Part shown: positions 45,901 to 56,800 of the stretch, one piece after another
Numbering within the stretch: the first letter of the stretch is position 1
How the letters are laid out: the number at the start of each line of letters is the position of its first letter
NCBI GenBank assembly: GCA_051294375.1
Contig: CM119266.1
Location: forward strand, 16,486,087 to 16,550,086
DNA length: 64,000 nt
Source: Paraspadella gotoi
Lineage: Eukaryota > Chaetognatha
Direction of reading: 5' to 3'
Made by a program: the position numbers and the translations under genes
Notes under the pieces: generated by a model
Told to the model about the DNA's origin: nothing
The model's database searches: none
Seen by the model: the letters and a program-made list of their open reading frames with translations, nothing else

Positions 45901-47934
45901 TTCTAGTTGGTTGGCGACTTCGCCATGGCGATATCGCCAGGGCTTTGGCGATGTCGCCAGTCCCCCACTGGCGACCTCGCCAGTGATAAAAGTAGCGAAT
46001 ATAATGAAAAGCGCAGCTAACACGGGATGAGCATCACCTTCAGGCTTCTCTCCCAACCCTAACCCTAAACCAAACCTCCCGTTCAAGCTCTGTGCCTCTC
46101 CCCTAACCCTAACCCGGGCCTGGCCTCCCGTACATCTCCATGCCTCAACCCTAACCCTAACCGCCTTCGATGCATCAACCAGCGGCCCCTCCCCCAACCC
46201 TAACCCTAAACAGCCTTCCGTTCAACTCTCTGTGCCTCTCCCTAACCCTAACCCAGGCTCAGCCTCCCGTACATCTCCGTGCCTCAACCCTAACCCTAAC
46301 CGCCTTCGATGCATCAACCATGGGTCCCTCCCGCAACCCTAACCCTAAACCAAGCCTCCCGTTCAACTCCATGCCTCTCCCCTAACCCTAAACCAGGCCC
46401 GGCCTCCCGTACATCTCCGTACCTCAACCCTAACCCTAATTGCCTTCGATATATAACCCACGGGCCTCTCTCCAACCCTAACCCGGCCCAGGCCTCCCGT
46501 ACATCTCCGTACCTCAACCCTAACCCTAATTGCCTTCGATAATACAACCACGGGCCTCTCTCCCAACCCTAACCCTAAACCGGGCCCAGGCCTCCCGTAC
46601 AATCTCCGTGCCTCAACCCTAACCCTAACGCGGGCCTCTTGGTCATCAACAACACCCTCCCTACCCTATCCCTAAAATTGACATTAATAATAAGCCTAAA
46701 ATAAACTTAACTTAACTCAACCCCAACCTAACCCTAAATACTCAACCCTAACCCTAACTACTCAACCCTAACCCTAACTACTAACCAACTCAACCCTAAC
46801 CTAAACCAACTCAACCCTAACCCTAATCTGAGTTTAGTTTAGGCGAAATCGCCATAACTAGAACGCTAGATGTAGTTCAGTGCGAAATCGCCAAATCGCG
46901 ACTTAGCCATGACGCCCTCGCCATTTGGCGGTTTAGCTGTGAACTACATCTAGCGTTCTAGTTATGGCGATTTGCCTAAACTAGTTAAGTTTATTTTTAG
47001 GCTTATTATTAATGTCAATTTTAGGGATAGGGGTAGGGAGGGTGTTGTTGATGACCAAGAGGCCCGCGTTAGGGTTAGGGTTGAGGCACGGAGATGTATG
47101 GGAGGCCTGGGCCGGTTTAGGGTTAGGGTTGGAGAGAGGCCCGTGGGTTATATATCGAAGGCAATTAGGGTTAGGGTTGAGGTACGGAGATGTACGGGAG
47201 GCCTGGGCCCGGTTTAGGGTTAGGGTTGGGAGAGAGGCCCGTGGGTTATATATCGAAGGCAATTAGGGTTAGGGTTGAGGTACGGAGATGTACGGGAGGC
47301 CGGCCTGGTTTAGGGTTAGGGAGAGGCATGGAGTTGAACGGGAGGCTTGGTTTAGGGTTAGGGTTGCGGAGGGACCCATGGTTGATGCATCGAAGGCGGT
47401 TAGGGTTAGGGTTGAGGTACGGAGATGTACGGGAGGCTGGGCCTGGGTTAGGGTAGGGGAGAGGCATGGATTGAACGGGAGCTTAGTTTAGGGTTAGGGT
47501 TGGGGAGGGGCCCGTGGTTGATGCATCGAAGGCGGTTAGGGTTAGGGTTGAGGCACGGAGATGTACGGGAGGCTGAGCCTGGGTTAGGGTTAGGGGAGAG
47601 GCACAGAGTTGAACGGAAGGCTTGGTTTAGGGTTAGGGTTGGGGGAGGGGCCCGTGGTTGATGCATCAAAGGCGGTTAGGGTTAGGGTTGAGGCATGGAG
47701 ATGTACGGGAGGCCCAGGCCCGGGTTAGGGTTAGGGGAGAGGCACAGAGTTGAACGGAGGTTTGGTTTAGGGTTAGGGTTGGGAGAGAAGCCTGAAGGTG
47801 AGCTCATCCCCGTGTTAGCTGCGCTTTTCATTATATTCGCTACTTTTTATCACTGCGAGGTCGCCAGTGGGGGACTGGCGACATCGCCAAAGCCCTGGCG
47901 ATATCGCCATGGCGAAGTCGCCAACCAACTAGAA
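45901..47934. repeat. 2-kb palindrome of telomere-motif minisatellite
   Basis: The left arm (about 45901-46879) and right arm (46940-47934) are inverse copies around a 60-bp loop. The left arm is a minisatellite of 90-140-bp units built from CTCAACCCTAACCCTAACC, GCCTTCGATGCATCAACCA, CTCCCGTTCAACTC and GCCTCCCGTACATCTCCGTG. The right arm carries the same as TTAGGG. Both inner ends carry CTAGAACGCTAGATGTAGTT, and the outer ends carry the 12-bp GGCGANNTCGCC palindromes. Open frames here (Arg-Val-Arg or Pro-Asn-Pro types) are artefacts of the repeat. I see no transposase. Confidence 0.9.
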
Positions 47935-47939
47935 CTTCT

Positions 47940-48410
47940 GATTCGTCTAAAAACGAGTTCAGCTCTGCAGCGGTTAGCTTCCAGTTCTCTCTATCTTTTT
48001 TTCTCTTTCTCTCTCTCTATTTCTCTCTCTCTCTCTCTCTCGTTTTCTTTCTCTCTCTCTCTCATACATGCATTTGTTTTATTTAGAATGAATGACTCAT
48101 CACGTCAATGAATGACTATTATCGCATCAATGAATGACTATCATTGCATTAATTATTTGGTTATCATCGAATCAATCATTTGGTTATCATCGCCTCAATA
48201 ATTGGTTATCATTGCATCAATAATTGGTTATCATCGCATCAATAAATTACTATTATATCCATCAATTACTATTACATCAATAAATAACTATTACATCAAT
48301 AAATTATTATTATATCAATAAATTACTATTACATCAATCAATTATTATTACATCAATAATTCGTTATCGCATCAATCATTCGTTTTTTTTACGGATTTTT
48401 TCATAAATTT
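47940..48410 (+). repeat. CT-rich tract and ATCATCGCATCAAT minisatellite, copy 1
   Basis: An anchor (AAAACGAGTTCAGCTCTGCA) is followed by (CT)n-rich sequence (47985-48065) and then a tandem array of about 22-bp units such as TTGGTTATCATCGCATCAAT. The same order recurs at 49308-49835. Confidence 0.65.
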
Positions 48411-48639
48411 GTTTTGATAGTAACGTCTGGCGAGATCAGTATACAGTATACTTTTGCTTTTCTCTCTCCTCGTTCTACGCGGCGAACATAAAGTATTTCT
48501 CCAGGGAGACTATGGTCACTAACCATTGGTTACTCTACGCTAGGTTATCCCTAACCTAAGTAAACACCTTTTTGAAATGACGATCAAAGTGCAATTCCCA
48601 TGAGGTTCGACTTTTGTACGAATAGATCGCTGCCATTGG

Positions 48640-48760
48640 AAAACCTTTTTATCGAGCCTACCGGCGAAGCCGGTTCAGGCTCGATATTGATTCGGGTCAG
48701 CTTCTTTGTGACGTCGTCGGCGTCGTCGTCGTCACGCTGTTTTTATATAAAAACTACTAC
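48640..48760. repeat. GTCGTC-rich dispersed repeat
   Basis: CTTCTTTGTGACGTCGTCGG through CGTCGTCGTCGTCACGCTG matches 45555-45605 and, in inverse orientation, the GCCGACGACGAC blocks at 34445 and 37365. It is probably part of the same large repeat family as the CT-rich modules. Confidence 0.45.
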
Positions 48761-49307
48761 GCTTTTATAGGTTTGGCTGGGACTTACCATTTTTTTTAAA
48801 TAAAAATTATTATGAATTATGATAAAGTTTTACAAAAGTGTAGTAAATAGTAAGTTAAAAATTTAGATATGGCTTCTCATCTTGAAATAGCTTTGATATT
48901 TTCTTATTACATTTGGATTTAAGTATTTTTTGTTTGAATCTCCACTTCATTATGATTTACTGCAATATGCAAATGAGATTATAGTACTCATTATAATATC
49001 CAAATTAGTATATAGAAATGCTTTAATCTAATTTACATATTGCAGTATATATTATTGAAGATGAAATTCAAAAAAAAATTTTTAAATCTCTAATAAAAAT
49101 GGGAACTCAGAGGATTTTTTTAATGAGAAGCTATATCTTAATTTTAATACAAATAAAAATAAAATATTTTACAAGCTATGATTGGAAAAAATTGGAAAAA
49201 TTTCTAATTGTAAACAATTGTAACATTTTTTTCCTTTCTTTCATTTCTTTAAATTATATATAGATTTTTCTTCCTATTTTTGTCAGTTGCTGCCTTTTCT
49301 GAACCTT

Positions 49308-49835
49308 TTAAAAACGAGTTCAGGCTCTGCAGTGACTGTTCAGCTGCCTTCCAGAGGCTGTCCAGCTTTCTTTCTCTCTCTGTTTCTGTCTGTCTTTCTC
49401 TCTCTCTCTGTACGATCTTGAATAACTTTCATTATTTTTTTCCTTTTATAAACTTTTATCTCCATTTATTCCGCGCTTTTTTCTCAATGCAAAAGCCAAA
49501 TTTACATCCGAGATTTTCGTGGATTTATTCTCTTTCTTCTCTCTCTCTTTCTTTCTTTCTCTCTCTTTCTTTCTCTCTCTCAATCAATGAATGACTATCA
49601 TCGTATCAATGAATGATTATCATCACATCTATGAATGACTATCATCGCATCAACCATTTGGTTATTATCATATCAATCATTTGGTTATCATCACATCGAT
49701 CATTTGGTTATCATCGCATCAATTATTGGTTATCATTACATCAATATTTGTTATCATCGCATCAATCATTTGGTTATCATCGCATCAATCCTTTGGTTAT
49801 CATCGCATCAATATTTGGTTATCATTGAAGGGAGG
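49308..49835 (+). repeat. CT-rich tract and ATCATCGCATCAAT minisatellite, copy 2
   Basis: Same order as 47940-48410: AAAACGAGTTCAGGCTCTGC, CT-rich runs (49370-49400 and 49535-49580), then tandem units TTTGGTTATCATCGCATCAA up to 49830. Frames inside encode only His/Ile/Tyr/Ser repeats. Confidence 0.65.
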
Positions 49836-50254
49836 CTCGATCCTATTCTTTTAAGATTTTTTGTCTTCGTATGAATCAGCAAAACAGCAAGAGGAAGGTA
49901 GTGCGATAAAGGTAAAGGTGAAGCTTTTTTAATCTTTTATTATTTTTTTTTCTTGCTTTCTTTTTTCAACCAGTCTTTTTATTCTTTCTTTGATTTGGTT
50001 AACTCTTTGCCAACCTCCGCACTCACCTTTATTAGGACTAAACTCGGACAAAAAATAACCAAAGGTTTTTTTAATATATACTTATACCGGCCAATGCAGA
50101 ATGAGGGCAATATTGCTATTGTTAAGTTTCAAATAAATCCGACCATGAATATAGAAAATATCAACCAAAATCTTTGGAAAATATATCCCTTTGATGGAAG
50201 ATTTTCACCATAAAAGATTTTTCCTGAATCTGACTACCGGTTGAAAACTCTTAG

Positions 50255-50335
50255 GATTTCGATCATTAGATCCACTTTTAGTTTAAATAAAAATTTCGAT
50301 CATTAGATCCACTTTTAGTTTAAATAAAAATTTCA
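50255..50335 (+). repeat. 36-bp unit present twice in tandem
   Basis: TTTCGATCATTAGATCCACT plus TTTAGTTTAAATAAAAA is repeated twice without change. Confidence 0.8.
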
Positions 50336-50677
50336 CCAAAATGGACTAATTCACTTTACCATGATTGTATTATATTAAAATAACCAAATAAAATGTAAAG
50401 AAAAATTTTGAGAGCCGTTCAGACGCTTAGCCTGAGGATTCCTAAATTTGATGTCATTTGATGAACAGGAACACACCTCAATCACGTTTATATCGTTTTG
50501 AATAGAAAAAATTCCTTTCATTTCTATATAAAATCAGAGATATATAATTTTCTTGCACAGAAGCAGTTTATTTGTTCTGGCTTGTTTGATATCAAAATAT
50601 TGATGGTTTGACAAGAGAAAAAAAATTCGAGCTCTTCAGATACAACACTGTCGGAATCGAGCATTTTTACATCTATT

Positions 50678-51497
50678 TTTAGTCGGATCCCGACTCTATA
50701 ATTCACTTTGTCGGTCCGTCGGTCCGCCCCCTGAATCTAGTCGGGCTCTCACTTATATCATATCAGAACATCGAATTATGATAAATTATGCAAAAAAAAA
50801 TGATGTCCGTCCGTCCGTCTGAATGTCTGTCTGTCTGTCCATCCATCCGTTCGTTTGTCCCACCTTAGCAAAAAACACCAATTACTCGTGATTGGATTGC
50901 TGGATTGGAATGAAATTTTGTGCGTGGGTAAGGAAGTGTGTGATTGAGCTGGATATGAAGTTTTGATGGAATCGTCCGAGTGGAATTGAGTTTAAATGGA
51001 AAAAACAAAAAAATATATTTAACTATTTGAATACGAATTTCTCATGAGTGGATGAGGCGATTGACTTGAAATTTTGTATGTGGGTAGGAAAGTTTAAACT
51101 GGAAATCAAGTTTCGATGGAATCGCCTGAGTGGAAATGAGTTTAAATGGAAAAAACAAAAAACCTGTTTTACGAATTTCTTTTTCTTTATATATTAAATG
51201 TATATGCAAAATGTATTAATTAATCAAATAATTAACCAGTTAATTAATCAATTAGTCAATTAATTAATCAATAATTAAATAATCAGTCAATCAATTAAGT
51301 CAATCGTTAACGGCATTATTCTCATCGTCGTCATTGCTTTTGTCGTGGTTAGTGACGAAAAGACCTAAAAACAAACCTTTGGGATCAAATTAATTAATTG
51401 CCTAATTAAATAATTATTAAATATTTAATTATTAATTAATTAATTACCGATAATGATCGTGGGCAGATCCAACATTGTTTGCTCAAACTTGTTGACC
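50678..51497 (-). mobile_element. Family C (Helentron-like) element, longest complete copy
   Basis: In minus orientation it starts at 51497 with AACAAGTTTGAGCAAACAAT and ends at about 50678 with GGATCCGACTAAAAA. It contains TTTTCGTCACTAACCACGAC, AATTAATT tracts, two copies of the TCATTTCCACT..GATTCCATC block, GGACGGACGG words and CATAATTTATCATAATTCGA. The 3' hairpin is shortened here. No helicase or Rep frame, so non-autonomous. Confidence 0.65.
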
Positions 51498-51499
51498 GG

Positions 51500-51924
51500 A
51501 ATTTTCCCCTGGGGCGTTTATAAAGTGTGGTAGTCAGATTCGAAAGACAATCTCCATTGAAAAAATCTTCCTTAACTTCCAATAGCGACGAAGACTCCTA
51601 CCTTTATCCTTGGTGTGAAGTAACAAGTTGTATCGATTCCAGTAAATGTAGAAACTAGGGAGTTTTCTATGGAACTTAGCCTAATAACCTTAAAAACGTA
51701 CGAACAAACCAAAAACTTCTTAATGTTTATTGAACAGTGATCAATGAAGCCATGATTAAATGTCGAAACTCGAAACAGCCACCAAAGCCAAAAATGCAAT
51801 GCCATTCGAGATTCCACGAATCCCTCTAAACCACCATAGTCATCAGTTCAACGACTCCCGGGAGAAAAAACTACTATACCAGCAATGTCCTCGTCGCGCC
51901 ACATTTAGCAACATGAAATCGGTT

Positions 51925-51969
<45 letters not shown>

Positions 51970-52150
51970 TTTCTCTCCTTACTGTCTGTCTGTTTTTCCT
52001 CTTTTCTTTCTTCATGAGCGCAAAATTAGTGCCAACTACAACAAATATATTCCATGACAACTCGTACTTAAAAATTTATTTTTATTAGGATGTCAGCGCC
52101 GACATAAATGTGGTACCAATAATAATAATAACTAACCTCACTTTATTTTA
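51500..52150. other. Intergenic, includes (CT)n
   Basis: No gene firmly supported; (CT)n at 51928-51962. A minus-strand open frame (51572-51817, 81 codons) has no recognisable feature apart from a hydrophobic start. Confidence 0.4.
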
Positions 52151-52161
52151 TTTTAAAGAAT

Positions 52162-52329
52162 ATGAACAACTGTAATCCGAATGGAACGACAGAAAAACTA
52201 AGTGAATTATGTGGAAGCGTGCGTGACCGAAAATCCTTTATTAATTTGATAATCGCTGGACCTGTGGCCCTTGCATCTAGTTCCCTTGGCTTTCTCTTCG
52301 CTGAGTTATACGTAACTGCTATTTTATAA
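52162..52329 (+). CDS. Possible membrane microprotein, 55 aa
   Basis: A short frame follows a strong acceptor (CTTTATTTTATTTTAAAG) by two bases. It reads MNNCNPNGTTEKLSELCGSV, RDRKSFINLIIAGPVALASS, SLGFLFAELYVTAIL and stop. The last 28 residues form a hydrophobic helix. Alternatively a donor inside it (TATACGTAACT) joins a 43-bp intron to an acceptor at 52354, which adds six residues and stops. A GC-rich exon-like island (52355-52560) follows; it contains another small frame (MPSLSSATWSTYAGKTIGAV, ending FVP at 52558). Either could be 5' UTR or uORFs of the CLK gene downstream. Not recognised. Confidence 0.35.
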   Translation: MNNCNPNGTTEKLSELCGSVRDRKSFINLIIAGPVALASSSLGFLFAELYVTAIL

Positions 52330-52705
52330 TCCTTTTTACTTTTTTACGCAGATTGTTCGCGCTGACATTTAAAGGCACCGAGTCAGAAACTAAGAAACAA
52401 AAATGCCGTCGCTTTCTTCGGCGACGTGGAGCACGTACGCCGGAAAAACCATCGGCGCCGTGGCTGGCGTCAATCCGGCGATAAAAAACCGGATTCAGCG
52501 TCGAAATTCCATATCGACGCTGACCGGGAATCTTCCACGTCGCCCGTTCGTGCCTTAGCTGTCGGCATGATTTAAAAAATAAACAAAACAAACATACAGC
52601 TCAATTTACGACTTTGTTGATTTTTTTTTAAATAATGCTCAACTGAAAAACAAGAAGCCTTGTAAGGACTCCCATAGCTCCCTATCTCCCATTCGGCTCG
52701 AAGAG

Positions 52706-53761
52706 ATGGCGCTTGACCGCTTCGCTTCCAAACTACCGACCTTTCGGTGCTGTCCCAACGCTACAGAATTTCTATGGGGCAAAATGGACAAACTTCGCGT
52801 AGACAATGTCACGGCGGCGCGAGCGCCGCGCCAACGTCGATCCGTCAGCCTCGAGTCTTCTTTGGATGTCATTAAAAAGGTGATTTGATCATCGGTGATT
52901 GCTTCCTTGGTTGCTTGGATTAATATACTTCCTATTATGTATTATGTAGTTTAGAAAAAGTATTGCGACGTCGATTTTTGTCACTCAAATAGAGTGGCAT
53001 TTTCTTGACTTTGATTTTCCGTATTCAGAAAAAATCCCCCGCAATTATGGGCGGTGACCATATTCGACTTGGCGTCGATGTTGCCCTCAACAACGCCTCA
53101 AACGACGACACCGCCAACATCGACGCCGTCGAGAGAAGCCGCCTTTCGAGCGATCTACGGGGCGACTACGGTCTCACGAGCGAAACACCAGCATCGACAG
53201 GAACGAAGACGACGACGCTGACGACGTCAAGGCAGACAGCGACTTCGGAACCTTTGGACTTAGACGTTCAAAACTCGGTAAATTAAGAAAATTTTGCTCA
53301 TTTGACAGCTAATATTACATTAAATTTAGAACGTTATTTCAGATATAAGAAAAACACTTTTTAAAATATACATTTTACTATCCTGACAAGAATTGGCAAA
53401 TATTTAAAACGCGTAGGTGACGATTGATAAATGATATATACCGGAAGAGAGAGAGAGAGAGAAAAAAGATAAAAGAGCCAAAAAGGAAAAAAAAATATGT
53501 TCTTATACTATAATTCGAATTTTCAGAGTAACGATAATACGGGTTACGATTTGACTCTTGGCGATGACGGTTGCGAGTTGACCCTTGAAGGCGACGAGCG
53601 AGACAGGGATGCGGAGACAACTCTGCGCGACGTCGGCGGCGGAGGACGCTTTGTCAGCCTAAGGTTGTTAGTCTGTAGATGCCATTCAGGATCGCGAATC
53701 TAATATTTAAACGGTCATTATTTTTTCCCGAAAATCGTTAGGAAGTTAGGAAAAAAAATCT

Positions 53762-53845
<84 letters not shown>

Positions 53846-56800
53846 AATAAATGACAGCTTAAGCCTCTGTTGATCGACCCTGCAATCCTTCAGTTCTGTC
53901 CTGGTAATCGTGTTTTATCTCCATGATTTAATTTTGAAACTTATTCGATGGAAAAATAGCATGATTTTTAGTTCATATAAGTAATTAACTAGAAGTTGTA
54001 TCACGACCAGAAATAGAATGATAATCTTGAAACAAAATCTCAAATCAAAATAAAAGTCAAAACTGAAAAATATATTATTATATAAAGAAGTAAAGAAAAT
54101 AATTGAGGAAAAAGAAATATGGAAAGAGTAAGAAAACAATAAAAAGCGAGCCTGATTCGGAAAAAGGACATAGAATAGCCTAAATGTAGAATTCTACATG
54201 GCCAAAAAACTGAAAAGTTGCACGAATAAGCATCCGTGGAATTATTTTAGCATTTACTTTTGCTTGTGGTTTTCCGCTTGGATGCATTCTGAATCCGATT
54301 AAATTATTGAAGGAAAGTTAGGATTAAAAGAGAGAGCGAACGAGAAAGAAGAGAAAAAAATGCCAAATTTAGCATGTTGCAAAACTAGAGCGTTTTCTTT
54401 GAGAACCTTCGTAGCAATTTCATTTGTTTTGGTTAGTCTAGTTTTTATTAAAAAAAAAAAAATTTAAAAATACGCTTTGCCGCAACAACACCACGAGTGT
54501 TCCTCAGTCGCAACTGGCGTAAAATTCTGAATAATCTGCAAAATTTAGACTGAGAGCATATTTACTCGTTATAAAGTAGCGAAAAAAATGAAATAATATT
54601 TAAATGGAAATAATAAGCGTAAATACTTCAAATTTAAAACAAGAAACCTTCCAGTCTTTTAAGCCGCGAACAAAGGACGCGAAAGCTCAACCGCGCGGCC
54701 CGCTTTTCTTCAGGAATCTCAAATTGCGTTTGCAACGTTACCGAGGGCCGTCGACGAAAGACCCCAATTCTCCGACGCCGACCAATTCGTCTTCCAACAG
54801 ATCATCAGGTTGAGAAGTTGTTCTAAATTAAATTACAGTGAATATTCAGAAAAAAAATGATTAAATATCTATGTTGTTAAATTTAACATGTTCATTATGT
54901 ACAGCAATTTGGTGGCAAGAGAGTTTCATTTCAAAAAAAATTGAGTGACAAAATTTTCACGAAAATTTAGACAAAAGATTTAGTTTTTTTTAATTAAGAG
55001 TCGACAAATTTGCTTTACTGGGAATTTGTTCCTACCAGACGCCAAAGAAACGTCTTCTGCACAAGCAAAGAAGCCGCTTAATCGCGGTGCCGTCAACAAG
55101 AACGAGGATAGTGGCTACGCCCACTCGCGGCAGCAGGGTCGGAGGGAAGAAGGTCGTAGAGGCGCCCCAACGAAGAGCGGCGGCTTGGGCAACTGTGTCA
55201 GTGACGACGCCGAGGGTCACCTCAGATACAAACAGGGAGACGTCTTGCAGGTCTGAGCGCGAGGGAGACGATTTGTTGCTGAGAAAAATTGGTGCAAGTA
55301 AGAAAAAAGACTGACTTCGGCTTGTTGCAAGGATTGAACTCTTAAGCAAGAAGCAGTACGGAAATACAATCTAAAAATTGTTTGAAGTGAGGTTGTTTTC
55401 CTTTCGTTACGTTGTTCGGTCTCTGAAAGAAATTTCATTTACGAACGAAAAGAAAAAAAATCTTCAATCATAATCTGTCCGTTTTATTGGTTCCCTTTAC
55501 TTCATTTCTTTGTTCGAAATATTTTTTTTTTGGGTAAAAATTGAACTACTTTCGGTTTTATGTGTGAATTGTTATTGAAAGAATTTCGGTCCTGATGAAA
55601 TCCGCACACTGGCATTTTTATCATCACAACTTTCGTAGAACGGATAACGTGACCCGCAATTTTTGAGCTCTTTGCGACTCCTCCCTTCTACCACTTGTCC
55701 CACCGCAGTCCCGCTACGAAATTTCCTGCCTACTCGGCGAAGGAACTTTCGGCAAAGTCATAGAGGTCGTCGACCGGAAGTGGGACTCCTCTTCCTCTTC
55801 TTCCACTGCTGACGAACCCGGGGTCGGCGCCCGGCGTCGTCGCGTGGCGCTCAAGGTAAAAAAGAGAGAAAAAGTAAACAAACCCTCCGCCAAAAAAAAA
55901 AGAAATAAAAAGCAAAAGCAATTGTCATGTGTGGTAACTTTATTATTAAAAGCTCTCGTTTGATAGAATTCCATCAGACCGAATTAAATTCGTCGTATCT
56001 GACATTAATAATAATACTCTGAGTGTAAAGCTCGAACGTGTGATTTTGAAGTTCACAGTCGATATTATAGTTCCTGTACGTCTAATACTATTAGTAATAG
56101 ATATAGTTAGATATATAGAATAGACAGAATTGCTAACTTTGCATACCTACAATTGTGTTAAGTTACCGTAGAGATTGTGTGACAAATAATGAATAACTCT
56201 GGAGAGCGATATCAATGTTTTTTCACATATTTACGCGCGAAGGTAATCAAAAACGTCGAGAAATACCGGGAGGCGGCGAAACTTGAGATCAATGTACTGG
56301 AAAAGTTGGGGGAGGCGGATCCCGACCGGAGATTCCTCTGCGTGCGTATGCTAGACTGGTTCGATCTCCACGGACACATCTGCATCGCCTTCGACCTTCT
56401 TGGCGTCAGCGTTTTCGATTTCATGAAGGAGAACAACTATCACCCTTACCCGTTGGACCAGGTGAGGAAAAAAATACTTGACATCCGATGAAAAATGTTT
56501 GGGGTCGTTGTATGATAAATTTTTCTATTTCTTTAACATGAGACATTTAACTTTTTCAAAAGGTTCGTCATATCGCTTACCAGCTGTGTTACGCTGTCAA
56601 ATTCCTTCATGACTGTCATTTGACTCACACTGATCTCAAACCGGAGAACATCCTCTTTGTCCGTTCCGACTACGACGTGTCGTGCGACGCCCGCGGCAAC
56701 GTCTTCAAGCGCGCTCGATACAGTGACGTCCGTCTCATCGACTTCGGATCGGCTACTTTTGACCACGAACACCATTCAACGATCGTTTCCACGCGCCATT

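Noticed and set aside
46901-46939. CRISPR-like or phage-like repeat array
   Set aside because: The repeats are irregular in length, there are no unique spacers, and the DNA is clearly eukaryotic.
45901-47934. Telomere-telomere fusion site
   Set aside because: Orientation is CCCTAA then TTAGGG, opposite to a head-to-head fusion, and the units contain fixed non-telomeric blocks.
46170-48111. Many overlapping open frames with Arg-Val-Arg-Val or Asn-Pro-Asn-Pro composition
   Set aside because: They are translations of the CCCTAA/TTAGGG minisatellite in all frames and have no independent support.
49613-49874. His/Ile/Tyr-rich frames
   Set aside because: Translations of the ATCATCGCATCAAT minisatellite.
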